From Polyodon spathula (taxonomy: Eukaryota > Chordata > Actinopteri > Acipenseriformes > Polyodontidae), in contig NC_054536.1 of assembly GCF_017654505.1 (NCBI RefSeq), forward strand, positions 28,731,470 to 28,795,469: a DNA stretch of 64,000 bases. The letters run 5' to 3'. Below the pieces are notes generated by a model. The model saw nothing but the letters and a program-made list of their open reading frames with translations. It made no database searches and was not told the origin of the DNA. A program made the position numbers and the translations under genes. Shown in pieces: positions 23,089 through 35,225 of this stretch; the stretch's first letter is position 1, and every line of letters starts with the position of its first letter.

Positions 23089-24490
23089 AGTTAATACTTG
23101 GTGGAAGCACCTTTGGCAGCAATTACAGCTGTGAATCTGTTGGGATAGGTCTCTACCAACTTTGCACACCTAGATTTGACAATATTTGACCATTCTTCTT
23201 TACAAAACTGTTCAAGCTCTGTCAAGTTCCTTGGGGAGCGTTGATGGACAGCAATCTTCAAGTCATGCCACAAATTTTAGATTTGATTTAAGTCTGGGCT
23301 CTCACTGGGCCACTCAAGGACACTTAACATTTTGTTCCTTAGCCTGTCCAGTGTAGCTTTGGCTGTGTGCTTTGGGTCGTTGTGAACTTCCGTCACAGTT
23401 TCAGCTTTCTTGCAGAGGGCAGCAGGTTTTCCTCAAGGACTTCTCTGTACTTTGCTCCATTCATTTCCCCTTCTATCCTGACCCTATCCCCAGTTCCTGT
23501 CAATGAGAAACATCCCCATAACATGATGCTGCCACCACCATGCTTCACAGAAGGGGTAGTGTTCTTTGGGTGATGTGCTGTGTTGGGTTTGCGCCAAACA
23601 TAACGCTTTGCGTTTAGGCCAAAAAGTTCCATTTTAGTTTCGTCAGACCACAAAACTTTTTGCCACATGGCTACAGAATCTCCTGAGTTTTTTTGCATAC
23701 TTCAAACAGAATTCAAGGTGTGCTTTCTTGAGTAATGGCTTTCTTATTGCCAACCTACCATACAGGCCAGATTTGTGGAGTGCTTGGGATATTGTTATCA
23801 CATGCACACTTTGACCAGTGTTTGCCATAAAAGCCTGTAGCTCTTGCAAAGTTGCCATTGGCCTCTTGGTAGCCTCTCTGATCAGTATCCTTCTTGCTCG
23901 GTCATCCAGTTTAGAGGGACGGCCTGATCTAGGCAGGGTCTTGGTGGTGCCATAGACCTTCCACTTCTTAATAATCATCTTGACTGTGCTCCAAGGGATA
24001 TTCAAGGTCTTTGATATTTTTTTATACCAATCCCCTGATCTGTGCCTTTCAACAACTTTGTCCTGGAGTTCTTTTGAAAGCGCCTTGGTGCTCATGGTTG
24101 AGTCTTTGCTTTGAAATGCACTACTCAGTAGTGGGAACCTACAGGAACTGCTGAATTTATCCTGAAATCATGTAAATCACTACAATTTAACACAGGCGGA
24201 GGCAACTTAACTTGGTTATGATTTTGATGCTGATTGGTTACACCTGAGCTAATTTAGGATTGCTATTACAAAGGGGTGGACACTTATCCAACCAAGCTAT
24301 TTCAGTTTTTATTTTTAATAAATTTTTTACAAATTTCTAGAATATTTTTTTTTTCACTTGGCAGTTGTGGGGTAGGATGTGTAGATAAATGAAAAAAAAA
24401 AAAAACTATTTGAATGCATTTTTATTCCAGGCTATAATGCAACAAAAGGTGAACATTTTGAAAGGGGGTGTAGACTTTCTATAGGCACTG
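22859..24490 (-). mobile_element. Tc1-like DNA transposon, complete ends, dead transposase
   Basis: It is flanked by TA at 22857-22858 and 24491-24492. The terminal inverted repeats start CAGTGCCTACAGAAAGTCTA on the left and CAGTGCCTATAGAAAGTCTA on the right, and similarity continues inward. The length of 1632 bp is usual for Tc1-like elements in fish. The left part contains a 33-base poly-C run (23055-23087) where relatives have a short C run. The transposase gene runs on the minus strand and is broken. Confidence 0.93.
23091..24095 (-). pseudogene. Tc1-like transposase, two frameshifts and a nonsense codon
   Basis: Translation starts at the ATG ending at 24095 (MSTKALSKELQ). It gives a paired-like helix-turn-helix DNA-binding region with a GRPSK linker (GRPSKLDDRARR). 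The first catalytic motif, WSDETK, is in a second frame after a shift near 23650-23695. The second, [11 protein letters not shown], is in a third frame after a shift near 23400. In the third motif, where relatives read NPIEN, this copy reads NQI-stop-N: the catalytic Glu codon is now TAA at 23277-23279. The C-terminus (LWHDLKIAVHQ ... IAAKGASTKY) is intact. The cut-and-paste DDE transposase cannot be made from this copy. Confidence 0.92.
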
Positions 24491-24492
24491 TA

Positions 24493-25890
24493 AATATCTG
24501 AATTTATAAAATTGTTGTCAACAGATGTCACTGTATTCTAGATAATGCTTTAGTAAGAACTTCTGTAAGCCCCCTAAATCATCTGGGTTTGACTTGTGTA
24601 GTGCCAGTGAATGGGCAAATACACGTATTAGGGTTTCTATATGCTATACCATGCACTGCCAAAATCTGGAATCTCTCCAATGAGTTCTCTCACCTTTCTG
24701 CAACTTGTATGCTGCATGGGGATGTGTCATAGATGTCTAGGTAGGTTTTCATATCCAAGATCAACTGTTCATCTTGTTTGTTTCCACTCCAAAGAGGTAC
24801 TTCTATCAACAGAAATCCCATTTTCTGTTGTCAGAAGCCTTGTGTAGCCAAAGCATTACATACAAAAATGTAAACATGTTTGCAACTCTATGTGCATACT
24901 TCAGGAATGCTGCTGAAGTATGACCATCTTAATTAAATCCTATATATCTGAAAGAAAGTATACACAGACAAGTACATGATGCAGATGTATGTTTTTGGCA
25001 AGCAAAGAGATTTTTTTGTTTGTTTTAATTAAAATTTGGGCCCTTGAGTGGCTCACCTGGTATGGTCACATGATGTGCAGGAGAGCAATGCAGTCAGGGC
25101 TGTGCAGGTTTCTGTACTGGTTGTGCAGAATTGGCTATCTTTGCTGTGGATTCTACAGTGTTGCATTGCTTCTTGCGCTCCTGCTGTTTAAAGAGGCAAA
25201 ATATGCAGGAATTGAGTCACCTCACCATAATGCAGTGATCTCCACTGGCCAGGCCCTTGGTGAGCTTGAACAAACACATGCAGGGCTGACTGTCCTTCAG
25301 GGGAAGGTAGCTCGCCAACATCCACTGGCAGACGACCTTTTATTTTGACTTGACGGTGGCATCAGATAGCCACTTCCAAATAATTGGAAAACAAGCACAA
25401 AATAGCACTACATCAGGGTGCAGACCGCAAAAAAGGATAATTAGTTTCAGTCATCACACACTAAAACATGACATTTGTGTTGGCATTCCAATAATCTAAA
25501 TAGTATTTTATTGATATGGCAAAAGCATTAAAGCTGCTACTAATTAATTTCTCCCTGCTTCAAAACATATATAGCCATTTATATGAATGCTATATATACT
25601 GATAGTTTCGAAGAGATGTATGGCACTTTGAAAAAACCTTTTGTACGGTATATAAAACTAAACACACTTCGAAGCACTACCTGGTGGAAAGCAGCACATG
25701 CCATACTAGGTGCACTGTGTCATAGTGATGGAAATGAGGAATTGTCGCTTGAACAAACAAAACCTGCAGCAGACTGACCTTCGGATTCATACCCAGCCTC
25801 ATTGCAGCTCTCTGTAGCTGCTGTGCTGTGCCTGAAGCTCTCTCAAACACATAAGATTTAATTAAGATGGTCAAACTTCAGCAGTGTTCC
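24493..25890. other. Non-coding DNA with a possible old SINE
   Basis: The section 25033-25350 begins with a block like GCCCTTGAGTGGCTCACCTGGTA, which resembles the 5' end of the SINE at 28683-28976 in the plus direction. It then diverges and lacks a clear B box. The rest shows nothing recognisable. Confidence 0.35.
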
Positions 25891-26510
25891 TGTGGCAGGG
25901 TGAAAGCCCTGATTGTGTAAATAGTGTGTATGTGGGAATGTAAGGTTGGCAGGGATGGGGTTAAATCTGCCCCTGTCAACAATCACAGATGTGGGCATTC
26001 ACCTATCATGTAACTGGGGAGTGGTCACATGTATATAAGGAAGGAGAAATCCTTTGTCTAGTGGAGGGAGTAGGTGAATATTTTGGTGTGCGTGTGCGGG
26101 CAAGTTTTACTATCAATATGTGGACAAATTTTGAGAAAATGTTCCTACAGACATAGTAACTCCTGAAACGATTACGTTTTGTGGACACCCCCACTTTGTA
26201 AAACACCTTTTTAAGAACTAAATATGCCTTTAAAAAAAAAACAAAGTGCCAAAATATTTAGTTTGTTGTCGACTTGCACCCAGTTTGGAGTTTTGTCTGA
26301 CTGGAGTTAGAAATAGTAAATAAAAATATAACGAGTAAATGAGAAGTCCCCACAAATATAGGAATGCAAATATGTGTGCTTGTGTGAGTGTGTGTGTGTG
26401 CGCGTGCGTGTGTGCGTGCGTGCATATTATTGTTTTGTTTAACCTTTTATTTTGGCCTTTGTGCCTTGTTCCTGACGTCATTCTCTCATTCCTGACGCTA
26501 TCCTGCTACA
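25891..26510 (+). mobile_element. Probable solo LTR, ends not fully proven
   Basis: It starts TGTGGCAGGG like the zinc-knuckle LTR and shares the block GGCAGGGATGGGGTTAA. TATATAAGG lies near 26032. A TTTATTTTGGCCTTTGTGCC segment resembles the R region of the other LTRs. The 3' end is placed at CCTGCTACA by analogy. No matching 5-bp duplication was found, so it may be rearranged. It contains a (TG)n/(CG)n tract at about 26388-26425. Confidence 0.5.
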
Positions 26511-26854
26511 CACCCATATTCAGTAAGTCGCAGAAACCTTGGGTCCACAGTCTAGTGGAACAAGAAAACCAGCGGCACGTTGCTAACAACTTTGTAAATA
26601 TTTTTTTGTCACAGGAATAACAGTTTTAATTAAGATGTTTATCCATACCAGATGTGCCTAGTTTCAGCTTTGGTTTTTTAGACTTTTGCTTTCTCTGGAT
26701 GTTTTTCTATTAAGTACTGTATATAATATACACTATTTGTCTACAGAACAAAGTAAAAAAGGGTTTTGATAAAAAGTACTACACTATGTAAAAGAAATCT
26801 CTGTAAGCCATTCTTTCAGATAGTTCTGCCCTTCTTTGGTTACTTCATCTACAG

Positions 26855-27049
26855 CAGGGGTGCCCAATCCTGGTCCTGGAGGGTTGGTGTCCCTCCTGGC
26901 TTTTGTTCCAACTCTCCCCTAAATTACTTAATTGGATCAATCAAGCACTTATTAGAAGCTTAATTGGTCCAATTAAGCAATTTAGTGTACAGTGGGAACA
27001 ACAACCAGGAGGGACACCAGCCCTCCAGGACCAGGATTGGGCACCCCTG
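26855..27049. mobile_element. hAT-type MITE (195 bp)
   Basis: The terminal inverted repeats are about 29 bp, starting CAGGGGTGCCCAATCCTGG on each strand, with a largely palindromic interior. The 8-bp flanks ATCTACAG (26847-26854) and ACCTAGAG (27050-27057) agree at six of eight positions, fitting an old hAT target duplication. No coding capacity. Confidence 0.85.
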
Positions 27050-27057
27050 ACCTAGAG

Positions 27058-27848
27058 TGAAATTGTCCCCACCCCTTCAATGCCATATTTTCTGTCATTA
27101 ACCAACCAGCTGCTTGTTCTACTGACTGGCTTGGTTTTAACCAATAACATGCTTGTTCCCAGCAGACACTGCTGAAATAAAATGAACTAGGAATTGCAAA
27201 AGCCCCAGATTTAACAGCGAGTGAGGCATAACAATGGAAAACTTTCTTTAATAATATTGTATCATATTTCACGTTTGCTGAAATGAAAATGCATGTGTGC
27301 TTCTTTCAAAACTGCACATTTGAGACCTACATAGCTAGTGACAGATGAGATTTATGCAATTGCTTTGTTAGCTACAATCACTTTAAGATTAAGATACAGT
27401 ACATCATCAGAAACCACAGCCACATTGTAACAATCTCATTTCAGCACTTTAATACTCTCAAATCCATTTCGTCAGGTAAGTTCCAGAAAAAATGGTGTTG
27501 CCTATTAGACAAGCTGGTTTTTAATACAGGTTCCATAATTTAATAAGCTTGGCACCTAGTCTTTAGTTTATTTATTTTTCTTTGCAAACTTATAAGTGAA
27601 GCAAAAAATGAAAAGGATAAATGATTCTTTGTGTTGAGTTCATGTTGATTTGATCTTGTTATTTAGTTTAAAAAATATATTGTGATTTTCAACTGAAGCT
27701 GCAATGTATTTGTATTGTAATTAGGACTAAATAAATTTACACCAAATGACCTACGTGTTTATAACATTGAAATAAAGAATTACTGGGTAAGTGAAATTAT
27801 ATTCTATAGCTTTCATTCATCTCCAATAAGTAATATCTACACAGCAAC
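27058..27848. other. Non-coding DNA
   Basis: AT-rich, with nothing recognisable. Confidence 0.5.
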
Positions 27849-27849
27849 T

Positions 27850-28115
27850 TTGCCAGTGTTGGATTAACTCTAATAGAGTTAAAATCAACACTGCCGCAGT
27901 TTCAAAGGTGTTAGCATTTTTACGCTGTCACACAGTACAGTCCATTAACTCTAGTCATTGTTAAAAAATTAACACTGGCAAACAATTAATGTTGTTGTTT
28001 TTTTAACACTGGTGCATAGTGTTAAAAAACAAACCAAAAAAAAACCCCACTATGGACTAAATGCTAACTCTATAGGAGTTGAATAGAATTTACTCTATTA
28101 GAGTGTTGTTGCAAT
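27850..28115. repeat. MITE-like palindromic repeat
   Basis: The left end (CAGTGTTGGATTAACTCTAA, TAGAGTT) is mirrored by TACTCTATTAGAGTGTTG at the right. AACACTG-type motifs recur inside. This is a common fish MITE style; the family is not identified. Confidence 0.5.
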
Positions 28116-28128
28116 GTGTATGTACTGT

Positions 28129-28131
<3 letters not shown>

Positions 28132-28205
<74 letters not shown>
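28132..28205. repeat. (TA)n microsatellite, 74 bp
   Basis: Pure TA repeat. Confidence 0.97.
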
Positions 28206-28207
<2 letters not shown>

Positions 28208-28232
28208 CTTTTAAAACATATCATGGGCAATG

Positions 28233-28680
28233 TGGACTGGATGGTTTGGCAGTTCATTCCAGGGTCAGTCGGAAGTCAGCCATCCAGAAAGGGGGCGGAG
28301 TCACAATACCAGAAGTCAGCACCTTAATGTCAGTCACGGATTGGAGGATACATGATTGCACTCGCTACCGAAGGGGGCATGACTGAAAGTATATCAGGGG
28401 ATGTGGCGAAGCAATCTGTTCCTTTGTTATGGTTGTGAAAGGACCAGTGAAGGAGTACTGCGTTGTAAAGAAACTGTGAGTTTTTGTGTGTTGTTTTGTT
28501 TCTCTAGTAAACTGTTACATTTGTCATTTACAGAAGACTAATATCTGGGAGTTGTAGCTAAACAGCCAACAATTAAACCCGGACTATACTTCACCATTGT
28601 GCACGTATAAACCCGTAAATCACCACTTTCACTAAGAGCACTCACTCTGAACTTGTGACCGTGTTGTGTTTGCCTGCGAA
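28233..28680 (+). repeat. Dispersed repeat, partner of 6481-6910
   Basis: Shared blocks in the same order as 6481-6910 include ACTGGAT, ATTCCAGGG, the AGGGGGCGG block, TTGCACTCGCTA, GGGGGCATGACTGA and ACTCACTCTG. The left edge runs into the (TA)n tract and the right edge is cut by the SINE. Confidence 0.6.
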
Positions 28681-28682
28681 AC

Positions 28683-28976
28683 ATGTGCCATCAGCTGCTG
28701 TTCTTTTCACTCTGCAGCCCTGCCATGCAGCTACGTTAGAGCTACAGTGTCAGAGGACCACACAGCTCACTGGTACACAGTGAGCCGAGGACACCCTGGC
28801 TGACCTAAGCCCTCCCCACCCCGGGCGGCACTTGGCCAATTGTGTGCCGCCCCCTGGGAACTCCTGTACACAGTCTGCAGCAGAATAGCCTGGACTTGAA
28901 CCGGCGACTTTCAGGCTATAGGGTGTATCCTGCACTCCACGTGGCGTGCCTTTACCGGATGCACCACTTGGGAGCC
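28683..28976 (-). mobile_element. tRNA-derived SINE
   Basis: On the minus strand it begins GGCTCCCAAGTGG. A pol III A box (TGGTGCATCCGG, 28956-28967) and B box (GGTTCAAGTCC, 28892-28902) are spaced as in tRNA. A GC-rich body with CAGGGGGCGGCAC and CCGCCCGGGGTGGGG follows. I recall very similar SINEs from sturgeon and paddlefish sequences, but have not checked. It has landed next to the repeat ending at 28680. Confidence 0.85.
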
Positions 28977-29049
28977 ACAAATTTGTCTCTTTTTGAACTC
29001 CAAGCATGTACAAAACAAATAGTACAGAACCATACAATTAGGAGTACAT

Positions 29050-29538
29050 AGAGGGAGGGTCCCCTAACTCTGGGGTTTCCAATCCTGCCACTATGCAAAA
29101 TGTTTCCTTTCGCAAAACAGTAACACCAGTACAGCTCATTGCAGATATGTTCACATCAGCTGGGAATCTATCTTGTTATACATATTATTAAAACACAATA
29201 TTAAAACTGTCAAATGGCCTGCAGTGTTAAAATTACCCAGCACAAATACAAACAAGTAATTTCCAAGTAAAATCCTAAAAGCCATCATACATGATTTACA
29301 TGCCACATAAGTGCTCAAATTTTCCCCATGCATGGTTGATCTACAACATATAAATACTCATGTAGCACAAGTCAAGTCAGAATAGGTCCCACAAAGAAAT
29401 GTTCACAATATCAATAGTTACTTAAAAGGCTTGTTCCTCTTTGATAAAACACAAAAATACAAATCAAACATGCATTTAGATATGTTCAGATTATATGTCA
29501 ACATGGGACTATATAATACCCAGTGTCTTCTGATCCAT
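29050..29538. other. Non-coding DNA
   Basis: No gene or repeat recognised. Confidence 0.5.
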
Positions 29539-29539
29539 A

Positions 29540-31100
29540 TGAAAACTACCTATCAAATGGCTTGTAATATACAAGATGATCCACCTCAAATACAGGTGTG
29601 TCTGTTGTTTCCTCCTTGATCCTAAAAGCATTGAAGTGCTCATCAAAAGAAATAGTTACTAAAAAGAGTTGTTCGTCTTTGACTATGATATTGATGATTT
29701 CTTTAAAAGCTGGCATCACAAAGCTCCTGGTGCCACAACACACAAACAGACCTTTGTGATACTCTGTTCCATAACACTTCACCTGCTTTGTTGTGAAAAT
29801 ATCAATGCATACTTACATTTAATTTTTCAGCAATAACTGAACATCCCTGCATTTAGTAATTCAATGCTTCCTGGACCAAATTCAAATCTATGAAAGCTGA
29901 CATTTTCTGTCGGTATACTACATAAGCCTGATGTTTCTTTACTGATGTTTTTGAAACTCTTGACTGTATTTCAAATCTCATACACCCCTCATATGGGTAG
30001 TAAGTTCCTATCTGGAAAGTCTTTGAACTGTGAAGGCAAATTACATGCTTTAAATAATAAGTAATATCATCAGTTGTAATTGGGGAGAAAACAACATTGA
30101 CAATCTATAGAAATAGCTGCAGTAGGTTCCAATATTTGTCATTTTGTTCAACAAGATATCTAAACATTAGAGGAACATTGCGTAGTAAGCACCAAGTTTG
30201 AATAGCATTCAAGCCCAAATATTTGCTGTCATCATCCATTTTCAATCCACTATGTCTGTTTATTCCTTCTAAGTAACCATAATTGTAACTTTAAACTCAT
30301 TCATTCAGAGTTTTAAAAGAAATTGTTTTCTGCCAGATATTTGAATGAAAATACTGCAAAGAATTGAGCTGTCAACTTTTTTTTTTAACATCGAGTGTAG
30401 ATGTTAACATGGGATTTGCTAACAGCTCATTACAATGATCTACATGAAAGTCCTTAGTATGGGAAACCAGTCCTTGATCATCTTCTGTAAATACAGATTG
30501 TAAATCTTTTTTTTTTTTTTTTTTTAGTGAGGCAGAAACTGCAGCAAAATGTTGCACTAAAAGACTAATCCAACAATCCATGCAAATCCAAATTATCCTG
30601 TCACCTGGACTACTGTACCATGCATTGGACTATCATAAAAAGGTACATTAATTCCTGTGGTGTCTAAGAATTTTAAATCATCCACTAATGGCTTAAGTTT
30701 TGAGTCAAATCCATATTGTTTAATGTCTTGTGAGTGGAAAAGAGCAGCCAGATGTATAGTCATCAAAACTTAATTAAATTTAGGAGGCAAGTTTCTTAAA
30801 ATAAATACAACTGGATCCCTCTTTTAGTGCCCAAAGGACTTGCAGTTTCAAAATCATCCTCATAAAGCTGAATTTGTAATGCATATTTCTCTTTTGAAAA
30901 GAGACTATGGCTTGGTTTACATACACTTGGAAATAGACTTTACAGTCATGACTGTGTGACGTTGTCACGCGAATACATCGTGAAACAGCAAAAAGGCGTC
31001 CTTTTAGCAGTGCAACTTTAACATCAGGTTCAATCGCTTTCTCACGATAAGAACAGCTGTAAAAACCATTGTAAAACAGAACAGGAATCATGCTTGTGGC
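29540..31100 (-). pseudogene. Decayed copy of a multicopy, probably transposon-borne gene
   Basis: Read on the minus strand, several frames line up with an uncharacterised protein found in many copies in fish and invertebrate genomes. Recognisable pieces in order: ALFHSQDIKQYGFDSKL, PLVDDLKFLDTTGI and a GTVVQVTG stretch (about 30740-30600); DLQSVFTEDDQGLVSHTK (about 30510); SPITTDDITYYLKHVI (about 30080); a MRFE ... KTSVKKHQAYV block (about 29980-29900); YHKGLFVCCGTRSFVMPAFKEI and DELVDYF-like VDHLVYYKPFD (29782-29546). Stops, frameshifts and an A-tract interrupt it. The placement rests on remembered motif order, not a search. Its function is unknown; the multicopy habit suggests a mobile element. 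Confidence 0.6.
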
Positions 31101-32034
31101 TCACGAGGTTTCAACAGTCAAGATCCCATTTTTCTGACTTAATATCATGTAATCTCCAGCAGAAAGGCTGTACAAAACATAGACACCGCCCAACACACAC
31201 ATACACTGTACATTTATGGACTACTTCAACACTAGAACTGCCATGGTTATACTCACACCTACAACCGCTGGTACATTTTAAACACCATCAATATTAGAAT
31301 GAAAGACAAACTATCGGATACAAGTCAAAAGTTTTATTCACGCACATAATCTCAAACATCTGCACAGCCAAAACGGTGCATTTAAATTAACAATTAAACA
31401 TTAAAGGGTTTATTTTCTAACTGACTACATATAAAGCACTACTTCAAAAAATGAAAAACTATAATAAAATGTTTTTAATTTTATGTTTGCTAAGGGAATT
31501 GCTACTTCTGTGGCAGGATTTACAAACAAAACAAAACATTTTAGGTCTCGTAAGCAGGAAATCTTTTCAAAATTTCTCTGTGTTTAACAGTCTTGCTGAG
31601 TCTTGCAGTCTTGCAGAGTTCTCAGATTCTTGGGTTTTCTTTTGCATTTCCAACATCTATGTTCTAGATGGTGGTTTTGATGAAAGTGTACAGACTAGAT
31701 AAAGATTCATTGTAAGATACACTGAATACAAAGTGTGCCTTGAACAGTTCGTCAAAAGCGCCAACTGAACTTTACATGAGCCTTACATGGAATGGCTTTC
31801 TTGTCGATGACTACAAAGTATTTGTGGATGGTGTTTTTTCATGCGCCCACAACCAGCAAGAATGGTTGATCACAGCCCTCGATGTTTTCAAGATTGTCTT
31901 CCAAACTGGTCCCAACCTACAACATTAAAAGGGGAGAAATACTGCCGTTATATTTAAATCAAATCAATATATTCCTAAAATCTGGCCATAAAGAAGCAAA
32001 AGATGAGAAACAGCATCATCCCCAATCAGGATAC

Positions 32035-32084
<50 letters not shown>

Positions 32085-34517
32085 ACAGCAAGTAATAAAG
32101 AAGCAAGTCAATAATTTACAGAGTCTTTCATATTTTACACCATATATACAAGCTCTACTATATATCACCTAAATATTTGGGTGCTCCATTTGAAAATACC
32201 CAACTGAAATAAGGAAAAATGACATAGAAAATGTTTCATATTTCAATGCACTTAAATATTTTAACACTCTCGTGGTAATTGTTTCAATCTCCTGTCGAGA
32301 AGAACATTATTATATGGACCATCCTGTGTCATAGAAAATACAATACAGCAACTTCCGCTAACCTTTTTGAATCTCGCCCACTAATTTTTGCAGACTTCTT
32401 TTGACCCTTTGATGTTGGAAGAAGGAGCTGCAACAGCAGCAGTATTGATAACATACTGTATCACTGTCCCACCCTGACAAAGAAGGCTTATAAATACACA
32501 TATAATAAAACCTTTGTTGAAACTTCCAGAAGGATTTTTTATTTTATTTTATTTTTTAAACCAGATTATGGTCTCCCTAATGTTAGTTTAAACAATCTGT
32601 TATGTACAGATTGAAATCTTGACCCAGTTGCACAACTTGTGCACTGACTAGACCTGGGTTTAGTTACAGCAGCATTAGCAGTTGAATGGCCTACTGCAAT
32701 TAGAGTGTTCTGTTCAGTTACACTTAATTACAAATATACATCCGTAATTACAATTAAACTAAAATTATATAACTGAATATAGCTTTTAGGAAGGAAACAC
32801 CTTAGAACCTATTAATGTACAATATTGAATCTGGTTAAGATACAAAATAAAATATGCATTTATTCTCACAAAATTTACCTGCATTCTCAAGGCAACATTG
32901 CTCTGCTGATCTTCGAAATGATTGTTTAAGGCCAAGCCCTTGCAATCTTCTTTGAAGACTGTAGGCCACTTCAAGAAACCTCATTGAAGTTTTCTCACCA
33001 AACATCATGACAAAATCTTGTTCAATCTGAAATTAAAGAATCATAATACCTTTAACTGAAAAAAACAACTGTATAAAGGTAAAGAGAGATAAGGAGAAAA
33101 AAAACTTATCTCATAGTGTCTGTGCATAGCACACATTAAAAAAGCATTGTTACATGTATTTGTAAATGCAAGTAAAATTCTAAGTCTAAAGAGAAAAATA
33201 AATACACTATTTTTAGTCAAGTGTGCATACCAGGCCCTGTGTCCAGAAACCATGGGAGCACCTCTAGGACTCTTGAAGACATTTTTGGATCATGAACTAA
33301 TTTTTGCTCTCATTTTTTCTGTATCATTTGTGTGGCAGAAACTAAATGGCTTCCCTACACCGCTCCCCAGTCAGCTGTTCCTCATTAGGATGTATTTCTC
33401 GCTGTACTCTTAGCCCATCTTTATAATCAGTGCTGGCTTTCCTGTCTGTTGCTGTCATAGAATTACGCTGAATTGTTTTAATAATTCAGGCTAGATATCC
33501 TGATTCTCTATCTGCCTCACAGTAATGTTGCTAAGAAATAATAATAATTAAAAAAAAAAGGCTGTTTTAATTCTGATATCAATATATTTAAAAATCAACA
33601 AAGATTTGACAAATTCTTACCAATAAGAAAAGCACATCAATTTACACAAAATATGTCCGTTTTCATACATACTACAATTCCTCGGCTAAAGCTAACACTG
33701 CAGTCTTTAAGTATATTAGCTTTACTTGATTCTTTTTTTTTTTCTTTTATGATTACGTTTAGCAAAAAGAGCAAAGCAAATTTTACAATACATTACTTAC
33801 ATATCCATTTTTGAATATCAAGTATGGGAACAAGGTCACAATTCCTAAAGAATACATGATCTGTACATCTTATTCATCCACGACTTTGTCACCACCTGGT
33901 TTACACTGAAGTATGTGACTAATCACCTGAAAAAATAATGTAAAAATACTAAATTAACATTTAACATTTTAAACATTGAATCATGGAAAAGTAACAAGCA
34001 CACATGCTGTGAGCATGTTTCTATCAGAATCCAGTATGTGTCTGAATGTATACTGCCACAAAGCCAGTTTCTAAGTGATGTTAAGCCTACTTGTTTTGCA
34101 TGCACTATTCAACTAATATTGCTAGAATCGCTATTGAACTAATATGAATAACTGCATGAGAATACAACTTTGCTGTATATTTGTAAAAAAAACAAACAAA
34201 AAAAACCACAATAAATAAATAAACCCAACCATATTAAATCCATTTAAGCATGAGTAACAATTAAACATGGCTAGAAGTGTTTATCTAATCTTAAAACAAG
34301 TGGAAACTCATGTGAAACACGAAGAAAAAAAAAATCAGCACCTTCAGATAAGACTTGTGTTTTATTCCTCTTAAGCCATAAAATATTTAAGTGAAAAAGT
34401 TCCAGCAAACATGTCTAATCTGGTTAAGCAAGCTAATAATTAATTATGAAGGCTGGTTTGTATATATATTTTAAATTATTCTTAAAGATGCTTATTAATG
34501 TATTTGGAACCTACGAC
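31101..34517. other. Non-coding DNA with a poly-C run
   Basis: It contains 45 consecutive C at 32037-32081. The rest is AT-rich, with no recognisable gene or transposon. Confidence 0.5.
32037..32081. repeat. Poly-C tract, 45 bp
   Basis: 45 consecutive C on the plus strand. The complementary poly-G strand can form G-quadruplexes. Confidence 0.95.
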
Positions 34518-35122
34518 ACATGCTTTTTGGCCTCTACAACTATAGGCCCTACCTAATTGCTAATTGGAGCAGGGGGAATGGGGGGACGACGACGGACGGA
34601 CGGACGACACAAAACCTTCAAAAAACACTCAAATACATGGTGATTTGTATTTAATAATATATACACAGTATACATATAGCTGATATTTTAAGGATGCTAA
34701 ATAATAAACGTCGATGTCAGATACATACCTACAACCCACAAGGAAAACAAAACAGATTATAAAAAGTATTGTGAATCCAAGGTTTTTTCAATCAGAGTAA
34801 AAATAATTGCTCGATTGCTTGATATATTTTCCCACACCTTTACCAATTATATATATATATATATATATAAAATATTAATAATATTATACGATATATCCTT
34901 ACTTCGTGGAATATATATATTATATATATATATATATATATAAGTTATCATATAGTATACGTCAAAGACGTATTGTATGAATCTTTGTGGTTTTATGGTA
35001 ATGAATGCACCTTGAACAAAATATACTTCAATAATTTATCATTTAAGTTAAAATAGAAAAAAATGTTAATCTTTTCAATTTTAAAACATATTAATGTTTA
35101 CACAATTACATAATACAATTAA
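34518..35122 (+). repeat. Direct repeat A
   Basis: Blocks in order (ACATGCTTT, TATAGGCCCTACCTA, GATATTTTAAGGATGC, AATAATAAAC, TATTGTGAATCCAA, CTTTGTGGTTTTATGGTAATG, TCTTTTCAATTTTAAAACAT) recur at 35976-36400. Copy A is longer because of two (TA)n expansions near 34849-34868 and 34910-34941. Confidence 0.8.
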
Positions 35123-35225
35123 TTTGTTTACCTGTTAATGTTGCCATTCACTGATGGAAGACAAAAAAAAAATGGTGGCTGCTTCTTTTCCAACAGACAG
35201 ATTTTCCAATCCGATACAACCGAAG

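Noticed and set aside
24989..25348. 119-codon plus-strand ORF as a membrane protein gene
   Set aside because: It overlaps a SINE-like segment and hydrophobicity is incidental; no conserved motif or splice context.
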